Part shown: positions 34,710 through 40,727 of the stretch, in pieces
Position numbering within the stretch: position 1 is the first letter of the stretch
How the letters are laid out: the number at the start of each line of letters is the position of its first letter
NCBI GenBank assembly: GCA_944326225.1
Contig: CALVDI010000019.1
Span: 1 to 40,727 of the forward strand
DNA: 40,727 nt
Origin: an uncultured Bacteroidales bacterium
GTDB lineage: Bacteria; Bacteroidota; Bacteroidia; Bacteroidales; UBA932
Direction of reading: 5' to 3'
Made by a program: the position numbers and the translations under genes
Notes under the pieces: generated by a model
What the model saw: the letters and a program-made list of their open reading frames with translations, nothing else
Told to the model about the DNA's origin: nothing
The model's database searches: none

Positions 34710-36485
34710 TTATTGAGGCAGGTGTGCCTGTCCTTGTCTGTGATGATAAGTCTCAATGTATCCTGCGATGTAGGAAGTAAGGCCTGTTGTCAATCCGAGC
34801 TTTTTGGCGATGCGTGTCTTTGTGACGTAGAGGGTATTCTCGCTGCATCTTAGCAGAGCGCAGATGGCACCTGTGGAGAATCCGCAGGCGATGAGTGCTA
34901 CGAGATATAAATTCTTGTCTGTTAATGAGGTATGTTCCGCACTGAAAGAATCCATGAATCCCGGATATGAGAGGTTCAGAAAGGTATTTATCTTTTCATA
35001 TGTCTGTTTTTCAGGGAAATGGCTGTCGATAATATCCTTTATTCTGGCAGCAAGTGTGCTTGTCGAGCCGTAGCGGTAGTATGTGTCAAGGATGAGATTC
35101 TCCATGTTGAGGAGGCTGTCGTGCATGTCCGTCCATCCGGCTTTTAAAGAAGCGTATTTGTCCAGATGCCTTTTAAGTTCCTCTGAGAGCTCGGACTCTT
35201 TCTTCCTGCTGTTCTCCTCCAGAAGCCGGATAAGCTCAAGACTCTGTTCAAGGCGGCTGCGTGTTTTTTTGACGGTACCGTATGCGGCTAGTCCCAGGAT
35301 AGCAGCTGACAGTATGACTATGATTATTACGAGGACATCAATTGTATGTCTGCGCTTTGTATTTTCCAGCTGTATTCTGAGCAGTGCGTTCTCACTTGAT
35401 TTCTCCAGAAGCTGCAAGTCCTCCTGGTAGCCTGATATTTTTTCGCTGTAGTAGAGACTGTCCGCTGCCATTTTATATTTCAGTGCGTTGACGGAGTCTC
35501 TTTTTTGGCTGGCAATCAGGCCTTTTATGGATAGCCTGAGTATTGCCGTCCGTCTGTCCCCACCGCTTATCTTGTTGAGGTAGTATGCAGCGGAGTCAGT
35601 ATGCCCTGTCATGGCATAGGATTTCGCAATGAGATTAAAAAGTCTGTTGCTGAATGTGGTTCTGATGTAGTCATTATCGGATACATCGATTATGCGGACG
35701 GCTGACAGAGCTGTACGTCGGCATTTCAGGTAGTCGGCACGGTCTCCGTGAAAATAATAGCCGGCCAGGGAAAGGCGGCCGTCCAGTATGGACAGGGTAT
35801 CTCCTGATAGTTCTGCGGTCTCCAGTCCCTTTATAAGGAAGTTGTATGCCGTTTCGGAAGAGTCAGCCATCATGTATAGATTTGCCAGGGAAAGCATTGC
35901 AGTGGTGGCTCTGGTGTCGTCATGTGCCTTTTGAAAGCAGGACAGTGCTGACTTCAGTCTTGATATGCTTTCGGGTATATTGACCATGGTATACTGGTAG
36001 AGTTCGGCTATGCGGGTGTGGAGGAGGCCGAGCTGTTCGAGGTCACCGGAGCGCTCGAGCAGGGGCTCAGCCTCCTTGTAGGCGAGCATGGCACTTTCGG
36101 CATCGCCGCGTTCGGAGAGGACGGCACCCTGCATGACGAGTGCCCTTGCCAGCCTGTCTTCCGGGCCTTTTCGGCGGTAGTAGTCCGCAGCCTCGGCTAT
36201 GGCGGTATTTTCGGCCACAGGCAGCCAGCATTTGTACTCTGCTTCAGTACGCAGCAGGGTGTAGAAAGCCTTGTCGGCACGCGGCAGTTTCTCGGCATCG
36301 GAGCTGTCGATGGTCATCAGGGTATCCAGCGCGGCCTGCGGCTCAGTTGACATCAGTGAGTCGGCTGCGGCCAGAGCCTGAGGCACCTGCGTGTCCCTTC
36401 TGCCGGAGCAGGAGAGTGCTGTCACCAGTATGGTCAGCATTACGGCTGTAAGTATTGTCAGACGGTATATGCCATGTGAAGTCAT
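34710..36485 (-). CDS. Membrane-bound TPR regulator with LuxR-like helix-turn-helix
   Basis: A 591-aa protein. The N-terminus has a signal/anchor with A-L-S-C (about residue 26), a possible lipobox. Residues about 35-345 are helical TPR-like repeats. A transmembrane helix lies near 381-403 (I-D-V-L-V-I-I-I-V-I-L), then a coiled coil (about 408-450) and a C-terminal LuxR/GerE-like helix-turn-helix (about 525-580, G-F-S-T-G-A-I-C-A-L-L-R-C-S-E-N-T-L-Y-V). This architecture is common in Bacteroidales: a periplasmic TPR sensor joined to a cytoplasmic DNA-binding domain. Targets unknown; the neighbouring secreted genes at 33411-34534 are candidates. Confidence 0.85.
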   Translation of the reverse strand: MTSHGIYRLTILTAVMLTILVTALSCSGRRDTQVPQALAAADSLMSTEPQAALDTLMTIDSSDAEKLPRADKAFYTLLRTEAEYKCWLPVAENTAIAEAADYYRRKGPEDRLARALVMQGAVLSERGDAESAMLAYKEAEPLLERSGDLEQLGLLHTRIAELYQYTMVNIPESISRLKSALSCFQKAHDDTRATTAMLSLANLYMMADSSETAYNFLIKGLETAELSGDTLSILDGRLSLAGYYFHGDRADYLKCRRTALSAVRIIDVSDNDYIRTTFSNRLFNLIAKSYAMTGHTDSAAYYLNKISGGDRRTAILRLSIKGLIASQKRDSVNALKYKMAADSLYYSEKISGYQEDLQLLEKSSENALLRIQLENTKRRHTIDVLVIIIVILSAAILGLAAYGTVKKTRSRLEQSLELIRLLEENSRKKESELSEELKRHLDKYASLKAGWTDMHDSLLNMENLILDTYYRYGSTSTLAARIKDIIDSHFPEKQTYEKINTFLNLSYPGFMDSFSAEHTSLTDKNLYLVALIACGFSTGAICALLRCSENTLYVTKTRIAKKLGLTTGLTSYIAGYIETYHHRQGQAHLPQ

Positions 36486-36489
36486 ACGG

Positions 36490-36497
36490 CAAACTTA
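36490..36497 (-). promoter_or_regulatory. -7 element directly before the TPR-regulator start
   Basis: On the minus strand TAAGTTTG, an exact match, ending only 4 bp before the ATG. This predicts a leaderless mRNA, or a start further in (the next ATG is codon 16, but it would remove the basic residue ahead of the anchor). Confidence 0.5.
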
Positions 36498-36536
36498 CAA
36501 AAAAACTGAAAATACAGGGCTGTCGCTGATAAAGAC

Positions 36537-37175
36537 CTAACCTACCAGCCAGACCATGACGTGACCGTCGAAGACCTCGTAGTTGAGTTCGAAAGTTTCT
36601 TCCTCTCCGTCTTTATGGATGAAGGTAGCCTCCAGCTCTCCCTCGTCATGTGGAGTGAAACGCTCCACCTCTATTTGCCGGGCGAAGTCAACGCCGTTGC
36701 GTGACATCCTTTTGTAGATGGCCTCCTTGGCGCACCAGTAGATGGCCAGCTGCTGGTTGGTGTTGTGGTCGGACAGGTCGTCTTTCTCGTCTTCGGACAG
36801 GGCCTTGCGCTCCACCGCCGAGAAATCCCGGTCCAGACTCTCGATGTCGATGCCGACACTTTCTTCGGGATGGGCGATGATGGCTACAAAACGGGCGCAG
36901 TGCGAGATGCTTATCTCTACGGCACAGTTCTGGAGATAGGGCTTGCCGTTGTCGTGGTGGCCCAGATACAGCTTTTCAGGGAACATCACGTTGAGCAATG
37001 CCCTTACAGCAAGTTTTTCCTTACGCCGTACCGGGCTGCTGGTTATCTGAAGATCTTCAAGCTCATCGCTGGGGATAGGGGCGCACAAGCGGCGCAACTC
37101 GTCTTCGTCCTCGGAGATTTCCCAGACGCATATCTCCGCTCCGTTTTCTAAATTCTCTCGTTTATATAGACCCAT
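36537..37175 (-). CDS. 4'-phosphopantetheinyl transferase superfamily protein
   Basis: A 212-aa Sfp/AcpT-like enzyme, moving phosphopantetheine from CoA to a carrier-protein serine. The magnesium-binding G-I-D-I-E motif is at 108-112 and W-C-A-K-E-A-I-Y-K at 147-155; I-S-H-C-A lies near 90-94. Length fits the two-half Sfp class. No polyketide or peptide synthetase is nearby, so the likely substrate is acyl carrier protein. 40 bp separate it from the DUF2156 gene upstream. Confidence 0.92.
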   Translation of the reverse strand: MGLYKRENLENGAEICVWEISEDEDELRRLCAPIPSDELEDLQITSSPVRRKEKLAVRALLNVMFPEKLYLGHHDNGKPYLQNCAVEISISHCARFVAIIAHPEESVGIDIESLDRDFSAVERKALSEDEKDDLSDHNTNQQLAIYWCAKEAIYKRMSRNGVDFARQIEVERFTPHDEGELEATFIHKDGEEETFELNYEVFDGHVMVWLVG

Positions 37176-37215
37176 TTCGGATAAATCGGATAAAACAGGT
37201 TACAAAGAAAAGCAC

Positions 37216-38136
37216 TTATCTGCGAACTGCCAAATATTTTTCCAACATCAGTACCGGATTGTAGGACAGCTTGGCCTTGCGCAGTCCCTCGTCCCCGGCG
37301 TCATCCTCCCTGTTGACGTACCTCAGGCCTGAAGCCTCGTGAGCCAGGAAGCACTGGTTGATCATCGGGTATGCCCCGGTGACGTCGGAGAAGGCCTTCT
37401 CCACATGCACGATGAAGGTGTCCGAGTTGAGCCGCTCGCCGATGGTGTATGCCACGATGCGTCCGCCAGAGCGCAGGATACCGCCTTTGAGCCCGAGCGC
37501 AACGAAGTCCCGCAGGGCTATGCGTACGGCGCAGGCCTCCATCTGCATTGACTCGTTGTGTAAGCAGCCGTTCAAGGCGCACCACTCGTCCGTCATTGCG
37601 AGGCATTCTTTCAGCTGGCTGGAGCATTCTGACGGATTGTCGGACAGTATCCGCTCGTAGGACCAGTCCGGATTCTGAGTCTTGAAGCGGGAGATGAAGT
37701 TGCGTTTGGGCTGGTATTTCTTTCCGGTGAGGGATATCATCCGGTCGGTCTCGTAGATATAGTCGAAGGACTTGCGCACCGGTGTCAGCTCGTACTGCCC
37801 GGGGAAAGCCTTCTCTATGAGTTCCTTGGTGCCGGCTGTTGCCCAGAAGACGGGCTTTCTGCCTATGGCATCGGCATCTTCCTCCAGTATCCGCAGGACC
37901 TCCTGCACATCTCCGCTGCCGGCGGGGAAGATGTAGTTGGCGCAGCCCTCCTCTCCGTCGGAACGTATCAGCAGCCAGTCCTTCCACCGGGCGATGCGTG
38001 TGCCGAACATGCCGGCCCAGATGTACAGCGAGGTGAAGCAGTATTCGGTGGCCCGGTAGTCGGAAACAGCAAGGAGCGGGTCGGCCCACTCCTTGTCGCT
38101 TAACTCTACGTCCTTGAACTGCGGCAGATTACTCAT
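37216..38136 (-). CDS. DUF2156 (phosphatidylglycerol lysyltransferase C-terminal-like) protein
   Basis: A 306-aa GNAT-fold protein of the DUF2156 family, related to the catalytic half of MprF and FemX-type transferases. Matches are the N-terminal S-D-Y-R-A-T-E-Y-C-F-T-S-L-Y-I-W block (25-40), K-Y-Q-P-K-R-N-F-I-S-R-F near 137-148 and the C-terminal N-R-E-D-D-A-G-D-E-G-L-R-K-A-K-L-S-Y-x-P. Substrate unknown. Its start overlaps the peptidase stop by 8 bp, indicating coupling. Confidence 0.88.
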   Translation of the reverse strand: MSNLPQFKDVELSDKEWADPLLAVSDYRATEYCFTSLYIWAGMFGTRIARWKDWLLIRSDGEEGCANYIFPAGSGDVQEVLRILEEDADAIGRKPVFWATAGTKELIEKAFPGQYELTPVRKSFDYIYETDRMISLTGKKYQPKRNFISRFKTQNPDWSYERILSDNPSECSSQLKECLAMTDEWCALNGCLHNESMQMEACAVRIALRDFVALGLKGGILRSGGRIVAYTIGERLNSDTFIVHVEKAFSDVTGAYPMINQCFLAHEASGLRYVNREDDAGDEGLRKAKLSYNPVLMLEKYLAVRR

Positions 38137-39448
38137 ACAGCCATTGGCTCAGGATGGACTTTATCTCTTTCTGGGTAGCTTCGTCAAATGTGGCGATGCG
38201 GGCTCTGTGGCTGCCTCCGGGCTGGATATAGAACTTGATGTTGTCCTTGTGCGGGTCGGAGGGCATCACTGCCGACCAGGGGTCAAACTGTCCGTAGATG
38301 AAGAGCATCCTGGCATCGGTGGACAGCAGGAACGCCGATATCTTGGCATATAGGTAGTCGCTGAACTCCAGGTCCACTCCCTGGGGCAGCATCAGTTTCT
38401 GCAGGTAATTCTTGGTGTTCTTGATGCTGAAATACTTCCTGTACTCCTTGAAAGGCTTCATGTCGTAGCCGTAGTATCCCAGCTCTTTGGCGGCCTGTAC
38501 GAAGAAAGGCGATGTAGGACTCCAGGTCACAAAGTACTCGGGAGAGCAGATGGCCATCATATAGTCGAACACTTCCTTGTCGGAGGCATCCTTCCCGGGT
38601 ATCTGCTCCACGGGATAGCCCCACTGCCAAAAAGCGAAGGAGAACTCCAGTACTCCGAAGTCGTAGACCTCGTCTGTCGGGACATTGAACTTATAGTCAT
38701 TGGCTATGCAGACCGAGTCAAATGCCGGCATCAGGCGGTCCTTGCGCAGCAGCAGCTCTATCTGGAAGTCCTTTATGGCCTCCCTGTCCTCGGGAGTTCC
38801 GGCGTAGGTCTCGATGAAGGGCTCGTGCCTGCCGTCGTAGAGGGCACGGCAGAGAGGTCCTACATAGGGTACGGAGAAGTCTACGTCATCAGGGTAGTAT
38901 GTCCTGTATATCATGGTGTTCTGGCCGCCTTTGCTGATACCTGTCGAAATCCATTTCCCGTCGAGAATACTCTTGAGAGCGGTCACTACCTCGTGCATGT
39001 CGGCGGCGGCGTTGGGAGCGTTCATGTAGTCCCAGTTGACATCTTCGGGAGCCTCTCCGGGGTAGGGCGTGGACTCCAGGAAGTAGCGGTGCTCGACGAC
39101 TATGTTGTTGGTGTTGAAGATAGTGGATATCTCGTCACGATAGGATGGGACGAAAGCGTACTGTGCTCCGTAGCCCTCGGTGACTACGACGGTCGCGCTG
39201 TCCGGGTGTACTATGCCCACCACGACTCTCTGAGTGAAGGTGCCCTTTGCGGGATCCTCATGGTCGATGGGCTGCTCGAAGATGACCAGATATTTTTCGG
39301 GGAATTTGGTGCTTTCCAGCTCCTGCACGTCCTTGACTGCAGGCAGCGCGGCGATTCGGTCCGCCACTGACTCCTGTGCCCGGAGCGCGTATGCCCCGAA
39401 AGCGGACAGGACCAGTGCCAGAGTGGCAAATAATGTAATTCTGCGCAT
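38129..39448 (-). CDS. Secreted serine peptidase, S37/PS-10 family
   Basis: A 439-aa exported alpha/beta-hydrolase peptidase. The signal peptide ends near A-Y-A-L-R-A-Q (about 24). The nucleophile is S172 in G-I-S-K-G-G (170-175). The acid is likely the Asp in Y-G-Q-F-D-P-W-S, near residue 390, and the His is in G-G-S-H-R-A-R-I, near 417. Length and motif spacing match the Streptomyces PS-10/S37 tripeptidyl-aminopeptidase family, common in gut Bacteroidales. It probably trims peptides in the periplasm. Confidence 0.9.
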   Translation of the reverse strand: MRRITLFATLALVLSAFGAYALRAQESVADRIAALPAVKDVQELESTKFPEKYLVIFEQPIDHEDPAKGTFTQRVVVGIVHPDSATVVVTEGYGAQYAFVPSYRDEISTIFNTNNIVVEHRYFLESTPYPGEAPEDVNWDYMNAPNAAADMHEVVTALKSILDGKWISTGISKGGQNTMIYRTYYPDDVDFSVPYVGPLCRALYDGRHEPFIETYAGTPEDREAIKDFQIELLLRKDRLMPAFDSVCIANDYKFNVPTDEVYDFGVLEFSFAFWQWGYPVEQIPGKDASDKEVFDYMMAICSPEYFVTWSPTSPFFVQAAKELGYYGYDMKPFKEYRKYFSIKNTKNYLQKLMLPQGVDLEFSDYLYAKISAFLLSTDARMLFIYGQFDPWSAVMPSDPHKDNIKFYIQPGGSHRARIATFDEATQKEIKSILSQWLYE

Positions 39449-39473
39449 AATTATTCAAATGATTATATTGTTG

Positions 39474-39481
39474 CAAAGATA
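39474..39481 (-). promoter_or_regulatory. -7 element of the peptidase operon
   Basis: On the minus strand TATCTTTG, an exact TAnnTTTG match, ending 25 bp before the ATG at 39448. No -33 TTTG at standard spacing. Confidence 0.55.
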
Positions 39482-39502
39482 TGCATAATCCGTCAGAATA
39501 GG

Positions 39503-40294
39503 TCATCCCTTTCGGAAAATGCCGTAGAGGGCGGAGCCGCTGCCGCTCATGGAAGCGTAGACCGCGCCCTCGTCGTAGAGGGACTGCTTGATGCGGGCCA
39601 GTTCGGGGTATCTGGCGAAGACGGGACGCTCGAAGTCATTGACGATACGGTCCTTCCAATCTTCAACGGGAAGGGTGTCGAGGAGGTCGCTCAGGCCGCA
39701 ACCCGAAGGGTCGGGGGTGAGGGATGCGTATGCTTCGGCGGTGGAGACATGGATGCCGGGGGCTACGACTTTTATGCGGTATCTCTCCTGAAGCTGTGCT
39801 ATGGCGGGAGATGTGCAGGGAGTCAGTATCTCTCCCCGGCCGCTGCCGTACATGGGCCTGCCGTATATGAAGAATGGGCAGTCGCTGCCCAGGCGTGCGG
39901 CATATTCTGCAAGGCGCTCATCGCTCAACCCGAGGTTGAAGAGTCCGTTCAGTCCGCGCAGAGTCCACGCGGCATCGGACGAGCCTCCGCCCATACCTGC
40001 GCCTACCGGGATATTCTTGTGGAGGTATATTCCTACCGGAGGAAGTCCGAAATCTTTCTGCAGCAGCCTGTATGCCCTGATGCAAAGTTCTTTTTCAATA
40101 TCTCCCCCGGGCAGATCATAGGCTGTCCCGAAATGAATCATCGAGACGGAGTCCGCCTCGATGATTTCCAGGATATCCATATGTGTAACTACAGGGTAGA
40201 AAAGTGTCTCAATGTCGTGATAGCCGTCGCTTCTGCGGGCTGTCACCCTCAGTCCGATATTGATCTTAGGCTGCGGATAGAGGACGATGTTCAT
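39503..40294 (-). CDS. ispE: 4-diphosphocytidyl-2-C-methyl-D-erythritol kinase
   Basis: A 263-aa GHMP kinase acting in the MEP pathway of isoprenoid synthesis. The P-K-I-N-I-G-L start, the R-x-D-G-Y-H-D-I-E-T block (21-30) and the ATP-binding P-V-G-A-G-M-G-G-G-S-S-D at 96-107 are diagnostic for IspE, as is the C-terminal M-S-G-S-G-S-A-L-Y-G-I-F. It starts 4 bp after the stop of the reductase gene. Confidence 0.95.
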   Translation of the reverse strand: MNIVLYPQPKINIGLRVTARRSDGYHDIETLFYPVVTHMDILEIIEADSVSMIHFGTAYDLPGGDIEKELCIRAYRLLQKDFGLPPVGIYLHKNIPVGAGMGGGSSDAAWTLRGLNGLFNLGLSDERLAEYAARLGSDCPFFIYGRPMYGSGRGEILTPCTSPAIAQLQERYRIKVVAPGIHVSTAEAYASLTPDPSGCGLSDLLDTLPVEDWKDRIVNDFERPVFARYPELARIKQSLYDEGAVYASMSGSGSALYGIFRKG

Positions 40295-40298
40295 GGCA

Positions 40299-40727
40299 TC
40301 AACCGCATTTTCCGTGACCGCAGTCCTGGCAGATCAGACAGCCTTCCTGGTAGATGAGGTTGGTGGAGCCGCATTTCTCGCACTTCTGTCCGGTCTCGTC
40401 CTTCGTGCCGTTGGGGATGTACTGCTTCAGGGCGCGCTCCACGCCGTTCTTCCAGGTGTTGATGTTCTCGTCGTCGAGGTTGAGGCCCTTGACCAGGTTG
40501 AGGATGTCCACGATGGGCATACCGTTGCGGATGACGCCTGAGATGAGCTTGGCATAGTTCCAGAACTCCTGGCAGAACATGTGGGAGATACCTCCGAGCA
40601 CTCCGGGATAGCCGTAGCGGTCTGTATAGTGGAAGTCGTAACGGCTGGTCCCGTCCTCGAATTTCTCCTTGACGATGCGTCCGGTGGTGATGGCGGCGGG
40701 CAGGTTGCGGGAGTCGTCCACCATACC
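40299..40727 (-). CDS. Class II (adenosylcobalamin-dependent) ribonucleotide reductase, C-terminal part
   Basis: About 143 codons of a gene whose 5' part lies beyond the window; the in-frame ATG at 40724 is internal. The visible part has Y-D-F-H-Y-T-D-R-Y-G-Y-P-G-V, G-M-P-I-V-D-I-L-N-L-V-K-G-L and a C-terminal zinc ribbon C-E-K-C ... C-L-I-C-Q-D-C-G, which match the end of NrdJ-type reductases of Bacteroidales from memory. Assignment rests on this C-terminal part only. Confidence 0.75.
   Translation of the reverse strand, partial: GMVDDSRNLPAAITTGRIVKEKFEDGTSRYDFHYTDRYGYPGVLGGISHMFCQEFWNYAKLISGVIRNGMPIVDILNLVKGLNLDDENINTWKNGVERALKQYIPNGTKDETGQKCEKCGSTNLIYQEGCLICQDCGHGKCG

Overview
The window looks like a chromosomal stretch of a gut-type Bacteroidota (order Bacteroidales; a Rikenellaceae- or Cryptobacteroides-like lineage is my guess, not shown). 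The reasons are the many promoters of the Bacteroidota form TTTG-N19..20-TAnnTTTG, short lipoprotein signal peptides followed by acidic residues, and lineage-typical families (DUF5106-thioredoxin, DUF3244-like, peptidase S37/PS-10, fimbrillin remnant, LuxR-like TPR regulator). Most of the window is core genome.

Left part (1-10.2 kb): a Na/Pi symporter with a PhoU-like tail, a DUF1648-like membrane protein, tyrS, rbfA, a LolC/E-type permease, a small membrane protein, a 0.94-kb gene-free gap holding a small inverted-repeat element, a transaldolase-like fructose-6-phosphate aldolase, an unknown membrane protein, and a three-gene operon (ECF sigma factor, probable anti-sigma partner, lipoprotein).

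Centre (10.25-27.4 kb) is the unusual part. It is a mirror-image locus. Left, on the minus strand, are a giant coiled-coil lipoprotein (1537 aa) and an OmpA-type outer-membrane protein. Right, on the plus strand, is a diverged copy of the same pair (1400 aa plus OmpA). Between the two heads lie dedA-like, tadA, fic, groES, groEL and a tyrosine recombinase. The two giant genes share 164 bp with one mismatch across the start codon and signal peptide, plus 17 identical bp just upstream, yet diverge strongly beyond codon 52. The shared blocks form inverted repeats around about 5.7 kb. Only the left gene has a consensus promoter, and that promoter lies inside the bracketed segment. The simplest reading is a recombinase-linked inversion or gene-conversion system that alternates two surface stalk proteins, with the chaperonin operon carried on the flipping DNA. 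This is inference; the repeats and gene layout are direct observations.

Right part (27.4-40.7 kb): a decayed fimbrillin C-terminus, a cluster of zinc-ribbon TM2, CD225 and DUF2752 membrane proteins, tRNA-Gln(UUG), a DUF5106-thioredoxin lipoprotein, an acyl-CoA ligase/acyltransferase operon, two small exported proteins, a membrane-bound TPR-LuxR regulator, a phosphopantetheinyl transferase, DUF2156, a PS-10 peptidase, ispE and the 3' end of a probable class II ribonucleotide reductase gene.
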